64,000 bases of DNA from positions 372,001-436,000 of the forward strand of contig NZ_LGUC01000001.1 of assembly GCF_001307315.1 (NCBI RefSeq), written 5' to 3'. Each line of letters opens with the position of its first letter. Position 1 is the first letter of the stretch. The DNA comes from Halolamina pelagica (GTDB taxonomy: Archaea; Halobacteriota; Halobacteria; Halobacteriales; Haloferacaceae). Below the pieces are notes generated by a model. That model did not search any database, was not told the origin of the DNA, and saw only the letters and a program-made list of their open reading frames with translations. A program made the position numbers and the translations under genes. Of the stretch, positions 39,146 to 48,217 are shown one piece after another.

Positions 39146-39757
39146 TCAGCAGACGTTCTTCGGCTCGACGCCCATCGACTCCAGCGTCTCGACGTACCAG
39201 TCGTACGCACCGTCGACGACGGCGGCACCGGCGTCGCGGGCGGCCTCCTCGTCGGCCTCACTTTCACAGTGAGCAGCCAGGAGGCCTGTGGCATCGTCAC
39301 CGTACTCGGCCAGCTCCGTCCGGAACGTCCGGAACTCGTCGGCGCTCTTGCGGTCGGCGTCGCCGACGAAGAAGCCGACCAGTTGTCCCGCGAGATCGTC
39401 GAGCACGAGGAACGCGGCGGCGGCCGCGCCGAGTCGCGCCACCTCGTGCTCCGCGTCGAGCGCGTCGGCGACGACGTGGCGGGCGCCGTCGCCGGCGTCA
39501 CTGTCGAAGCTACCGGCAGAAGTTGCCGCGAACTCGGCGGCGTCGGCGAACAGTTCGGCCGATTCACCGTCGGCCGCGTCGGCCCAGCGCTCGAAGATCA
39601 GTTCGAGGGCGGAGAGTTCGCGGGCGGTGCCGGTCCGGACCGCGGCGCCCGTCATCTCGCCGCCGGTGAGCGCGTACACCGCTTTCGAGGAGCTGAGCCG
39701 CGAGAGTTCGGTGTCGCGCGCGTCCCGAAGCTCGTCGCGGAACTCGTCGGCGTTCAT
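39146..39757 (-). CDS. Rubrerythrin-like / haloarchaeal four-helix protein
   Basis: 203 residues from MNADEFRDELRDARDTELSR. It is helical and Ala/Glu/Asp-rich, with repeated helix pairs (ALELIFERWADAADGESAEL, RHVVADALDAEHEVARLGA). Haloarchaeal relatives are annotated as rubrerythrin-family or, wrongly I think, transcription antitermination proteins. The canonical ExxH iron ligands are not all apparent (one EHE is visible), so metal binding is uncertain. It ends in MGVEPKNVC. Confidence 0.6.
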   Translation of the reverse strand: MNADEFRDELRDARDTELSRLSSSKAVYALTGGEMTGAAVRTGTARELSALELIFERWADAADGESAELFADAAEFAATSAGSFDSDAGDGARHVVADALDAEHEVARLGAAAAAFLVLDDLAGQLVGFFVGDADRKSADEFRTFRTELAEYGDDATGLLAAHCESEADEEAARDAGAAVVDGAYDWYVETLESMGVEPKNVC

Positions 39758-39897
39758 ACACCGACAGTGGGCGAGCAGCCGCTTGTAGCCCACGGAAGCG
39801 GTGCTCGTCGTCCCGCGCCGGGAGGGAGCCACAGCCACGGCGTGGCGCTCCGAACCGACGGCACGGCGGCCGTCGGCGGTCGTTCGCCGGAGCCGGA

Positions 39898-40767
39898 TTA
39901 CTCCGCGTCGCCGGTCTCGACGGGCGCGCCGACGAGATTCCCCCACTCGGTCCAGGAGCCGTCGTAGTTCACGGTCGACTCGTAGCCCAGCAGTTCGTGG
40001 AGCGCGAACCACGCGATCGAGGAGCGCTCGCCGATCCGGCAGTAGGCGACGACGGACTCGCCGCCGTCGATCCCTTTCTCGGCGTACAGTTCGCGGAGCT
40101 CGTCGGCGGACTTGAACGTCCCGTCGTCGTTGACCGTCGCGGCCCAGGAGATGTTCTGGGCGCCCGGGATGTGGCCGCCGCGCTGGGCGGTCTCGTTGAG
40201 TCCCGGCGGCGCCAGCACCTCGCCGGAGAACTCCTCGGGCGAGCGCACGTCGACGAGCGGGACGCCGCGGTCGATGGCGTTCTCCACGTCCTCGCGGTAC
40301 GCGCGGATGTCCTCGAAGGGGCCGCGGGCGGTGTACTCCTGGGCGGGGAACGCCGGCTCCTCGGTGGTGGTCGGGTAGTCGTGTTCGATCCAGTAGTCCC
40401 GGCCGCCGTCGAGCAGGCGCACGTCCTCGTGGCCGTAGTACTTGAACTGCCAGTAGGCGTAGGCGGCGAACCAGTTCGAGTTGTCGCCGTAGAGCACGAC
40501 CGTCGAGTCGTTAGCGATGCCGTGGGAGCCGAGCAGGCTCTCGAAATCATCCTTGCTCAGGATGTCCCGCGTGGTCTGGTCCTGGAGTTGGGTCTCCCAG
40601 TTGAAGCCGATAGCACCGGGCGCGTGCTCGTCGTCGTAGGACTCGGTGTCGACGCTCACTTCGACCAGCCGCAGGTCTGGGTCGTCGCGCTGGAACTCGT
40701 CGAGGCGCTCCGCCACCCAATCGGCGGAAACGAGCGCATCTGTCGCGTAGTCGGGGTCTGAAACCAT
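39898..40767 (-). CDS. Two-domain rhodanese (thiosulfate sulfurtransferase)
   Basis: 289 residues. An inactive N-terminal rhodanese domain (residues ~10-130, with VVLYGDNSNWFAAYAYW lacking cysteine) precedes an active C-terminal domain whose loop CRIGERSS carries the nucleophilic Cys. Such enzymes move sulfane sulfur from thiosulfate or mercaptopyruvate. It is divergent from a second rhodanese (40919) with a 151-base shared promoter region. Frame intact. Confidence 0.92.
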   Translation of the reverse strand: MVSDPDYATDALVSADWVAERLDEFQRDDPDLRLVEVSVDTESYDDEHAPGAIGFNWETQLQDQTTRDILSKDDFESLLGSHGIANDSTVVLYGDNSNWFAAYAYWQFKYYGHEDVRLLDGGRDYWIEHDYPTTTEEPAFPAQEYTARGPFEDIRAYREDVENAIDRGVPLVDVRSPEEFSGEVLAPPGLNETAQRGGHIPGAQNISWAATVNDDGTFKSADELRELYAEKGIDGGESVVAYCRIGERSSIAWFALHELLGYESTVNYDGSWTEWGNLVGAPVETGDAE

Positions 40768-40918
40768 GATTCGTCCGTTTGTTAGTCCGGTATCAACTTA
40801 AACCAGCAGTCCCCGGTTGCTCTCGCCGCGCTCTCTGACGCCGCCGTCGGCGCCGCGGATGGCGATCGCGTGTGACGCGAACCCGAGGGCTAAGTCCTGG
40901 CGGCCACTCGCTTCGTCC

Positions 40919-41698
40919 ATGCAACCATTCGTCCCCGCGTCGTGGGTCCAGGACCGTGATGTCGCGGTCGTCGACGTTCGGGAGCCCTGGGAGTACGACA
41001 GCATCGGCCACCTGCCGGGTGCGGTGAACGTCCCGTTCGACGCCTTCCGCTCCGACGAGGGCGAGGCCGGGAAGCTTCCGCCCCGGGCGGAGTGGGAGTC
41101 GCTGCTCGCCGATGCCGGCGTCGGCAGCGACGCCGAGATCGTCGCCTACGACGACACACAGGGGGTGTTCGCCGCACGGTTCGTCGTGACGGCGCTACTG
41201 CTGGGGCACGATCCCGGCCGGCTCCACGTCCTCGACGGCGACTTCAGTTCCTGGCAGCGCGAGCACGAGACGACGACCGACACGGTCGACCCCGAAGCCG
41301 CGAGCTACGAGAGCGATCCAGACGCCGAGACGCCGCTGGTCGACTTCGAGACGGTTCGGGCGCTGCTGCCGGCGATCGAGGCCGGCGACGTGACCCTCGT
41401 CGACACCCGCGAGGACTGGGAGTTCGAAGAGGGACACATCCCCGGCGCGGTTCAACTCGACTGGCGCGAGCTCGTCGACGAGGAGAGGCGGGGCCTGCGA
41501 CCCGCGGACGAACTCCGGGCGCTGCTCGCGGATCGCGGAATCGACCCCAAGCGGCGGGCGGTGCTGTACTGTAACACGGCCCGGCGCGTGAGCCACACGT
41601 ACCTCGTGCTTCGACAGCTGGGGTACGAGAGCGTCGATCTGTACGAGGGGAGCCTGACGGAGTGGCAGGAGCGCGGCGGGGAACTGGTGACGGGGTAG
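40919..41698 (+). CDS. Second two-domain rhodanese
   Basis: 259 residues from MQPFVPASWVQDRDVAVVDV. The N-terminal domain lacks the catalytic Cys (AYDDTQGVFAARFV); the C-terminal domain has it in LYCNTARRVSHTYLVL. Loop composition CNTARRV differs from CRIGERS in its divergent neighbour, implying different substrates. Sulfur transfer for thiolation or cyanide detoxification is plausible. Frame intact. Confidence 0.91.
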   Translation: MQPFVPASWVQDRDVAVVDVREPWEYDSIGHLPGAVNVPFDAFRSDEGEAGKLPPRAEWESLLADAGVGSDAEIVAYDDTQGVFAARFVVTALLLGHDPGRLHVLDGDFSSWQREHETTTDTVDPEAASYESDPDAETPLVDFETVRALLPAIEAGDVTLVDTREDWEFEEGHIPGAVQLDWRELVDEERRGLRPADELRALLADRGIDPKRRAVLYCNTARRVSHTYLVLRQLGYESVDLYEGSLTEWQERGGELVTG

Positions 41699-41708
41699 GC
41701 CGCGACCG

Positions 41709-42754
41709 CTACTCGATCCCGGCCTCGCGGTCGGACTGGATCACGTCGTCCGGATCGGGCCCGTCCTCGACGCCCGGCGCCGTCGACAGCAGTTGGACCG
41801 TCTCGACGAGCAGTCCGACCACCAGCGGCCCGAGGACGAACCCCAGCGGGCCGATCGTGAGCACGCCGCCGACGAACCCGACGAAGTAGAGCGTGATCGG
41901 GAGTTCGCCCGCGACCGCCGCGAGGTTCGGCCGGATCACCGCGTCGGGGAGGAAGCCGACGACGACGAGGCCGACGATCAGCAGTGTCGTCGCCCGGGGC
42001 GCGTTGCCGGCGACGAGATCGACGGCGGCGAGCGTGGCGATGACGATGCTCGGCCCGATGACCGGGATGAACTGGAGCACTCCCGCGACGATCGCGAGCG
42101 TGATGGCGGCGTCGTACCCCAGTAGCGCGAACACGGCGTAGGCGGCGATCGACGTTCCGACCGCCGTCGCCGCCTGGACGACGTAGATGCCGACCAGCGT
42201 GGCCCGAATGCGCTCGTGGTAGCTCTCGAGCGCGCCGTGGACGCTGGAGGGAGCGAGTCCGATCGCGACCGCCCGGACCGAGCCGGGACGAGCGAGCAGT
42301 CCGTACACGACGATGGCGAACAACAGCGCCTTCAGCGAGAGCACCGTCGCCGCGCTGGCGACCGAGATCGCGGCCTCCCGCAGCAGGTCGCCCGCGGCGG
42401 CGATCAGGGGGTGGTCCGGATCACGTAGGAGAACTCGCCGACGGCGATCGGGATGGTGTCCGGCAGCGTGCGTGCCAGATCCAGCAGCGTCGACCGCCGG
42501 CGGTAGAGCACGTACGCCACCGGTACCACGGCGCCAACCATCACCAGCCCCGCGACGCCCGTGACCGCGGCCGTCGCGACCCGGCGGGAGTGGCCCCGGT
42601 CGACCAGCAGCTGCCGGAACGGGAACAGCGTGTACGCCACCGTGATGGCGAACACGACCGTGTACAGCACCTCCGCCAGCACGACCGCCGACAGCGCGGT
42701 CAGGCCGAGGAGCGCGAGCACCAGCAGTCGGGTCTCCCCCCAGTCGCTGTTCAT
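41709..42754 (-). CDS. AI-2E family (PerM-like) transporter (split by one deletion)
   Basis: About 348 residues with seven to eight membrane segments. It starts MNSDWGETRLLVLALLGL. The family-typical C-terminal half reads GVLQFIPVIGPSIVIATLAA, DAVIRPNLAAVAGELP and GPLGFVLGPLVVGLL. One base is missing in the G5 run 42417-42421. Relatives export signalling molecules or exchange Na+/H+; the function here is unknown. It ends 10 bases from the convergent rhodanese stop. Confidence 0.86.
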
Positions 42755-42850
42755 ACCCTCTTCGGGAACCCGGGCGGGCAAAACCGTTGTCCCGGACGAC
42801 ACCGCCCCGGATCGCACCCCTTAACTATTACTGGGGGAAACAACCAGGTA

Positions 42851-44002
42851 ATGAGCCGAGACCGAATCGACAGGCGGCGCTTCATCCAGACGGCCGGCGC
42901 GGCCGGCGCGGCGCTACTCGCGGGCTGTTCGGCCGACGAGGTCGACTCGCCGACAGACACGACCGACCCCACCGACACCACGTCGACGACCGTCGGCACG
43001 ACCGACCGCTCCAGCGACACGCTCGTCGTCGCGACGTACAGTTCCTTCATCGACGCGGTGAGCACCAGCCCCGGCGGCTGGATCAAACAGCGCTTCGAGT
43101 CGGAGTTCGACGCAGACCTCGTCTGGCAGACGCCGCCGAACGAACTCGATCAGTACATCCAGCGAGCGAACGCGGACGTGGAGATCGACGCCGACGTGTA
43201 CGTCGGGCTCAACGTCGACGGCCTGATCCGCCTCGACGAGAACCTCGAGCAGGACTCGCTGTTCGCGACGGCGCCGGATCTCGACGGCACCGCCGACATC
43301 AAGGACGGGCTGAACTTCGACCCGCAGGGGCGGGCGGTCACTTACGACACGGGGTACATCAGCCTCGTCTGGAACGCCACCGCCGACGGCGACGAGTTCG
43401 TCGCGCCGGAGACGTTCGACGGGCTGCTGGAGTCGGAGTACGCGGGCGATCTGATCGCACAGAACCCCTCCTCCTCGGCGACCGGCCGGGCGTTCCTGCT
43501 CCACACGATCCAGGCGAAAGGCGAGGAGAACTACCTCGGCTACTGGGCTGACCTCCAGGAGAACGACGTGCGAATCCTCGGCAGCTGGGGCGACGCCTAC
43601 AGCGCCTACGGCAACGACGAGGCGCCGATGGTCGTCTCCTACTCCACGGATCAGGTGTACGCAAACCGCGCGGAGCAGGACATGGATCGCCACCAGATCC
43701 GGTTCCTGAACGACCAGGGGTACGCCAACCCCGAGGGGATGGCCCAGTTCGCGAACAGCGACAGCCCGGAGCTGGCACGGTCGTTCATGGAGTTCATGCT
43801 CCGCCCCGAAGTGCAAGCCGAGGTCGCCGTCCGCAACGTCGCGTTCCCCGCGATCACCGACGCCGAGTTCGGCGAGGAACACGCCGAGTACGAGCAGTAC
43901 GCGCAGGTCCCGCCGGAGGCAGTCAGCTTCAGCTACGACGAACTCCGGGGGAACCTCCAGGGCTGGATCGAGGACTGGAGCCGCCAGATCGCGGGCAACT
44001 GA
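42851..44002 (+). CDS. Thiamine-type ABC substrate-binding lipoprotein
   Basis: 383 residues. It is exported by the Tat route and lipid-anchored: DRIDRRRFIQTAGAAG is the twin-arginine signal and LLAGC the lipobox. The mature part matches TbpA/ThiB-type iron/thiamine-binding proteins (VATYSSFIDAVSTSPGGWIK, NPSSSATGRAFLLHTIQAK, SYSTDQVYANRAEQDMDRH). No permease or ATPase gene is adjacent and I see no TPP riboswitch in the leader, so it is an orphan in this window. The ATG at 42851 is confirmed by the signal sequence. Confidence 0.86.
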   Translation: MSRDRIDRRRFIQTAGAAGAALLAGCSADEVDSPTDTTDPTDTTSTTVGTTDRSSDTLVVATYSSFIDAVSTSPGGWIKQRFESEFDADLVWQTPPNELDQYIQRANADVEIDADVYVGLNVDGLIRLDENLEQDSLFATAPDLDGTADIKDGLNFDPQGRAVTYDTGYISLVWNATADGDEFVAPETFDGLLESEYAGDLIAQNPSSSATGRAFLLHTIQAKGEENYLGYWADLQENDVRILGSWGDAYSAYGNDEAPMVVSYSTDQVYANRAEQDMDRHQIRFLNDQGYANPEGMAQFANSDSPELARSFMEFMLRPEVQAEVAVRNVAFPAITDAEFGEEHAEYEQYAQVPPEAVSFSYDELRGNLQGWIEDWSRQIAGN

Positions 44003-44118
44003 TCCGGTCGCCGGCCGATCCCCACGCGGTCGCTGATCGGTCCTCGCCCGGTCACCGATCGGTTCTCACCCCACGCCGGTAGCCGAACCGTTTTCCCCCG
44101 CAGCCACCGCCGTTCGGT

Positions 44119-45147
44119 ATGAAGCTCTCCGCCGTCGACCTCTCGCCAGTCCCCGAAGGCGGTACCGCAGCCGACGCGTACGAGCACACCGTCGACGCCG
44201 CCAAGCAGGCCGAACGGCTCGGGTTCGAGCGCTTCTGGGTCGCCGAACACCACGGGATGGCCAGCCGCCTCGCCGGCACGACGCCGGAGGTGCTGTTGGG
44301 CCACCTCGCCGGCGAGACCGAGTCGATCCGCCTGGGCTCCGGTGCGGTGCTGCTGAACCACTACAGCCCGTTCAAGGTCGCCGAGCAGTTCGGCGTCCTC
44401 GACGGGCTCGCACCCGGGCGCATCGACGCCGGACTCGGTCGCGCGAACGGCTCGCCCGCGGTGGATCGGGCGCTCGGTACCAGTCGGCGCGTCCAAAACC
44501 CCGACGAGGACCACCGCGAGAAGGTCGAGGCGGTCGTGAACCACCTCTACGACGACTTCCCGGCGGGCCACCAGTACGCCGACATCGAGATCCCGCGGTC
44601 TGGCGCCGACGAGCCCGAGTCGTGGGTGCTGGGGTCGAGCGCCTCGAGCGCGAAGATCGCCGGCAAGCTGGGGATGCGGTTCTGCTTTGCGGCGTTCATC
44701 CGCCCGCAGTTCGCGGTGCCGGCGTTCGAGGCCTACCGCGAGACGTTCGAGCCCGCCTCACTGGCCGGCGGTGTCGAGGAGCCCCAGGGGATGGTGGCGA
44801 TCAACGCCGTCGCCGCCGAGACCGACGAGGAAGCGGCGCGCCTGCGGGCGGTCGCGGAGGCGTCGTTCAAGCGCATGCAGCGCGGCGAGCTCGGGTCGAC
44901 GCCCGCAGTCGAGGAAGCGATCGACGAACTCGGCGGGGTGCCGGAACCGACGCCGGCCACGCTCGACGAGGGCGAGTGGCCGCGTGCGATTTCGGGGAGT
45001 CCGGAGACGGTTTCGGGGCTGCTGGAGCAGCTGGCCGACCGCGTCGGCGTCGACGAGGTGATGCTCCAGCACGTGGTGCCGGACCACGAGCAAGCACTCC
45101 GCTCGCACGAACTGATCGCGACGGGGCTCGGCGTCGACCCCCGGTGA
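44119..45147 (+). CDS. LLM-class (luciferase-like) flavin oxidoreductase
   Basis: 342 residues, TIM barrel of the bacterial-luciferase superfamily, using FMN or F420. Landmarks are AERLGFERFWVAEHHGM, IRLGSGAVLLNHYSPFKVAE, GRIDAGLGRANGSPAVDRAL and SSASSAKIAGKLGMRFCFAA. The substrate is unknown; relatives are monooxygenases or F420-dependent dehydrogenases. Frame intact. The stop is followed by a 21-bp tandem repeat array. Confidence 0.9.
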   Translation: MKLSAVDLSPVPEGGTAADAYEHTVDAAKQAERLGFERFWVAEHHGMASRLAGTTPEVLLGHLAGETESIRLGSGAVLLNHYSPFKVAEQFGVLDGLAPGRIDAGLGRANGSPAVDRALGTSRRVQNPDEDHREKVEAVVNHLYDDFPAGHQYADIEIPRSGADEPESWVLGSSASSAKIAGKLGMRFCFAAFIRPQFAVPAFEAYRETFEPASLAGGVEEPQGMVAINAVAAETDEEAARLRAVAEASFKRMQRGELGSTPAVEEAIDELGGVPEPTPATLDEGEWPRAISGSPETVSGLLEQLADRVGVDEVMLQHVVPDHEQALRSHELIATGLGVDPR

Positions 45148-45185
45148 TCGCCCCACGTCTGATCTGGCCTGAATAACGCTACTCC

Positions 45186-45330
45186 GAACCGGGGAGAATT
45201 CACTTCGAGCCGGAGTGAATCCACTCTGAGCCGGAGTGAATCCACTCTGAGCCGGAGTGAATCCACTCTGAGCCGGAGTGAACCCCCTCTGAGTCGTGTT
45301 GACCCTACTCGGAGTCGGGGTGAAGCTTTT
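45186..45330. repeat. 21-bp tandem repeat array
   Basis: The unit is GAGCCGGAGTGAATCCACTC+T. Three copies are perfect (45207-45227, 45228-45248, 45249-45269), a fourth has two changes (45270-45290), and degraded units flank it (45186-45206, 45291-45310, 45311-45330). Within it CACTC and GAGTG alternate at spacings of 7 and 4 bases, so each unit can form two mutually exclusive hairpins. It fills the spacer between the flavin oxidoreductase and the DUF1810 gene. Confidence 0.9.
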
Positions 45331-45361
45331 CCTGTGGACACACCGACGCAGACCGGGAGCC

Positions 45362-45799
45362 ATGACCACCGCGGACGACCCCCACGACCTGCAGCGGTTC
45401 ATCGAGGCACAGGACCCCGTGATCGACGACGCCAAGCGCGAGCTCCGGGCGGGGCGGAAGCGCAGCCACTGGATGTGGTTCGTGTTCCCCCAGATCGAGG
45501 GGCTCGGCCGGAGCGAGATGTCCCGTCGCTACGCGATCGCCTCACGGGCTGAAGCCGAGGCCTACCTCGCACACCCGGTATTGGGGGCGCGGCTGCGCGA
45601 GTGCACGGGGATCGTCAACGCCGTCGATGGGCGGTCGGCCAGCGAAATATTCGGCTCGCCCGACGACAAGAAGTTCCGCTCCTCGATGACGCTGTTCGAC
45701 GCGGTCGCGGACGATCAAGCCCCGTTCCGGACGGCGCTGCGAACGTACTACGACGGCCAGCGCGACCGGAAGACGCTGGAACTGCTCGGCGACGGTTGA
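45362..45799 (+). CDS. DUF1810 family protein
   Basis: 145 residues, intact. The family signature is clear: RFIEAQDPVIDDAKRELRAG, SHWMWFVFPQIEGLG, RRYAIASRAEAEAYLAHPVL and SSMTLFDAVADDQAPFRTAL. Members are widespread in bacteria and of unknown function, which suggests transfer into haloarchaea. It lies just after the 21-bp repeats, which might control it. Confidence 0.9.
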   Translation: MTTADDPHDLQRFIEAQDPVIDDAKRELRAGRKRSHWMWFVFPQIEGLGRSEMSRRYAIASRAEAEAYLAHPVLGARLRECTGIVNAVDGRSASEIFGSPDDKKFRSSMTLFDAVADDQAPFRTALRTYYDGQRDRKTLELLGDG

Positions 45800-45817
45800 A
45801 CACGCTGGAGGGCGTTC

Positions 45818-46495
45818 TCAGGGCGCGACGCCGACGGTCAGCAGCGTCCCCCACGTCCGGTAGCGCTCGACCATCGCCTCGCGCGTCTCGAACCCTTCGT
45901 GAGGGAACTCCGAGTCGTCGGGGATCTCGACCTCACGGTCCGGGACGTTGTCCTGCTCGGCGACGTGCAGGCCGGCGTCGCGGAACGCCTCGCGGTACTC
46001 GCTGCGGTCCCAGCGAGTCATCTCGATCTCCATGTTCGCCTGCCACTCGTGGGAAGCGACGTTCTCCTCGTAGTAGTTCACCGCGCAGTAGAACGTCCCG
46101 CCGGGGCTCAGCACGCGCCGAATCTCCTCGAGCGCGTGGTGGGGGTCGTTCGCGTAGTAGAACGCCTCCATCGAGAAGACGTGGTCGATCGAGTCGTCGG
46201 CGAACGGCAGGTGGTCGAAGTCGCCGACGAGAAAGCCCACGGCGCCGTCGTCGGTGTAGCCGTCGGCCTTTCGGGCCATTTCGGGCGAGCCGTCGAGGCC
46301 GTAGGCGGCGTTGATACCCCGCTCGTGCAGCGCGCGCAGGGCGTACCCGCTGCCGGTCCCCAGGTCGAGGACGGTGTCGCCGTCCTCGACGGGCATCCGG
46401 GCCAGTATCGGCCGCGCGGTGTGCCAGTGGCGCTCTTCCATCCCCTGCTCGCGGCCCTCGGCGGCCCAGGCGTCGAACTCCTCGCGAACGCTCAT
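45818..46495 (-). CDS. Class I SAM-dependent methyltransferase
   Basis: 225 residues. SAM-binding motif I VLDLGTGSGYALRALHERG, motif II GLDGSPEMARKADG and the UbiE/COQ5-like FSMEAFYYANDPHHALEEI, then LSPGGTFYCAVNYY. Substrate not evident; probably a small molecule. Convergent with the DUF1810 gene. Confidence 0.88.
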   Translation of the reverse strand: MSVREEFDAWAAEGREQGMEERHWHTARPILARMPVEDGDTVLDLGTGSGYALRALHERGINAAYGLDGSPEMARKADGYTDDGAVGFLVGDFDHLPFADDSIDHVFSMEAFYYANDPHHALEEIRRVLSPGGTFYCAVNYYEENVASHEWQANMEIEMTRWDRSEYREAFRDAGLHVAEQDNVPDREVEIPDDSEFPHEGFETREAMVERYRTWGTLLTVGVAP

Positions 46496-46617
46496 GGGCG
46501 GCGTTGGATCGTCCCCGGCAAAACGGGTTCGGCTCCCGGTCGGGCGGGCCGCCGACCGCCGACGCCGATCCGTGCCCTCGCCGCGAGTTTCAAGTCTCCG
46601 CCGGTGTACTACCGCCT

Positions 46618-47202
46618 ATGGAGTACGACCTCGCCATCGACGGCGCACCCGAGACCGTCCCGGCCGGTACCGCCCTGCTGCTGCTCCACCCCAGTATCGG
46701 GGAGACCGACCGCGTCGATACGGACTTCCTCAGCGCCGACACCGACCGATTCCTGGTGATCTCCACCCGGACCACCGCCCGGGAGGTCGAACAGAAGCTC
46801 GAGTACTACGAGGTCGACGAGTCCCGCGCGGTGATCCTCGACACGCTCTCGATCGAGCGCGGGTACTCCCGCCGGTCGGCGCCGAACATCCACTACGCCG
46901 CCGGCCCGGACGACGTGGAGGGGATCGTCGAGGACGTGGCGTCGTTCCTCGAGAGCACCGAAGGCCGCCGCCGGATCACGTTCGACTCGCTCTCAGAACT
47001 CGCCTACTACGGCGACGAGGCCGCCGCGCTCGAGGCCGCCGAGCGACTGATCGAACTCGTGCGCGAACACGACGCCGTCTGCCTGTTCCACCTCTCCAGC
47101 GAGGTCCACGACGACGAGACGGTCGCCACCTTCGCCGACCTGTTCGACGGCACCGTCACCCTCGACGACGACGGCAACGTGAGCTACGAAGCCACCGAGT
47201 AG
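46618..47202 (+). CDS. Haloarchaeal RecA/KaiC-like protein without Walker motif, probably DUF7090
   Basis: 194 residues from MEYDLAIDGAPETVPAGTAL. Its layout recalls a degenerate RAD55/KaiC fold: the usual P-loop position reads LLLLHPSIGETDRVDTDF without GKT, while later strands look conserved (FLVISTRTTAREVEQKLEYY, ITFDSLSELAYYG, AVCLFHLSSEVHDD). I recall this as a haloarchaeal family (DUF7090). Nucleotide binding is doubtful. Confidence 0.7.
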   Translation: MEYDLAIDGAPETVPAGTALLLLHPSIGETDRVDTDFLSADTDRFLVISTRTTAREVEQKLEYYEVDESRAVILDTLSIERGYSRRSAPNIHYAAGPDDVEGIVEDVASFLESTEGRRRITFDSLSELAYYGDEAAALEAAERLIELVREHDAVCLFHLSSEVHDDETVATFADLFDGTVTLDDDGNVSYEATE

Positions 47203-47263
47203 GCTCGTGCCGCGTCGGTCGTCGTCGATTCAGTTGACTCAGCCAGTTCTCGCGGGCAGTTCC

Positions 47264-47394
47264 TGTTCCACTCGAAGCAGCAGGGGTCGGCGGCGGAGTT
47301 GAAGCGCTCGTTCCAGTCGAAACGGTTCGTGCAGTCGAAGCCGTGGCTGCAGTCGAAACAATCGAAAGAAGCGAAACGCCCGAACGCGTCGAAA
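47264..47394. repeat. TCGAA array with 9/18-bp periodicity, starting with an ORB-like box
   Basis: In the 233-base spacer 47203-47435, TCGAA (or CGAA) recurs at 47272, 47317, 47335, 47353, 47362, 47371, 47380 and 47389, spaced by 18 then 9 bases. CAGTCGAA is repeated three times. The first element, GTTCCACTCGAAGCAGCAGG + GGT, resembles the origin-recognition boxes around orc1. No gene is supported here. Confidence 0.55.
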
Positions 47395-47435
47395 GTGCCG
47401 TAGTCGTCGACGGCGTCCCGTAGCCGTCGACCGCG

Positions 47436-48217
47436 CTACTCCGTCAGCGCGTCGACGGTTTTCTCCGCCCACTGGACCGCGTACTCCGCGCCGTGGTCGC
47501 GGTAGGCCAGCGTGTCCAGCGCCGCGAACGGCGCCGGCAGGTCGAGCCCGTGTTTCACGGCCGAACACGCCAGCTCAGTCGCCGCGGGGAACGTCGTCTC
47601 GCCGCGGGCGACCTCGCCCGGCAACTCCTCGATCCGGCCGACGAGGCGATCGCCGGCGTCGTCCCACGCCGCGTGGAGGTCGTCGTGCTCGCCCGCCCAG
47701 GCGCGGAACCGCTCGCGGGTGTGGAGCCCGACCCAGGCCTCGAACAGCGCCATCGCGACCTGGTACGTCGCCGCGCCGCCGAGCCCGAGCGCGTCGTCGA
47801 GTTCCGTGTAGCGCTTCCCGAAGAAGGGGAGGAAGCTCTCGGGAACGCCCTCGTCGATCTCGACCAGCGCCTCCGCGATGAGGAACGACCGGAACCCCTC
47901 GGGGGTTCCTGCGGCGCGGGCCTTGACCAGAACCGTCGGCGGCTCGGTCTGTCGGGTCCAGACGACCGTGCCGTCGCCGGGCAGCCCGATCGTGAACTGC
48001 GCGCCGGCGTACGCCGTCAACTGGGCGGGGGCGTTCGCTGGCAGCCAGGATTCGGGGAAGGCGGCCGGATCCAACGCATCGACGAGCAGACCCAGTTCCT
48101 CGGCGACCGCGGGCGGGAGCGTCTCGAAGTCCTGCTCCACGTCGAGAACGGGACCTCGGGGGTGAGTTCGCGGTGCAGTCGCTGGACCGGCGGGGCGAGC
48201 GTCCGCTCGGCGAACAT
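47436..48217 (-). CDS. Conserved haloarchaeal protein, probably DUF7089 (split by one deletion)
   Basis: About 260 residues. N-terminus MFAERTLAPPVQRLHRELTP, then after the G5 run 48158-48162 (one base missing) DVEQDFETLPPAVAEELGLL. Other conserved stretches are GDGTVVWTRQTEPPTVLVKA, GETTFPAATELACSAVKHGL and YAVQWAEKTVDAL. I associate this pattern with a haloarchaeal family of unknown function (DUF7089). Its ATG overlaps the stop of a 32-residue membrane peptide gene upstream, so the two are translationally coupled. Confidence 0.7.

Noticed and set aside
42780..42850. TPP riboswitch before the thiamine-type binding protein
   Set aside because: The leader is short and lacks the conserved CUGAGA-type core and pairing arms.
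45186..45330. CRISPR array
   Set aside because: The units abut directly with no spacers and are only 21 bases; no cas genes lie nearby.
47239..47568. Minus-strand Arg/Leu-rich frame across the TCGAA array
   Set aside because: Strongly basic and repetitive, overlaps the 47436-48217 gene in another frame, and lacks any haloarchaeal protein character.
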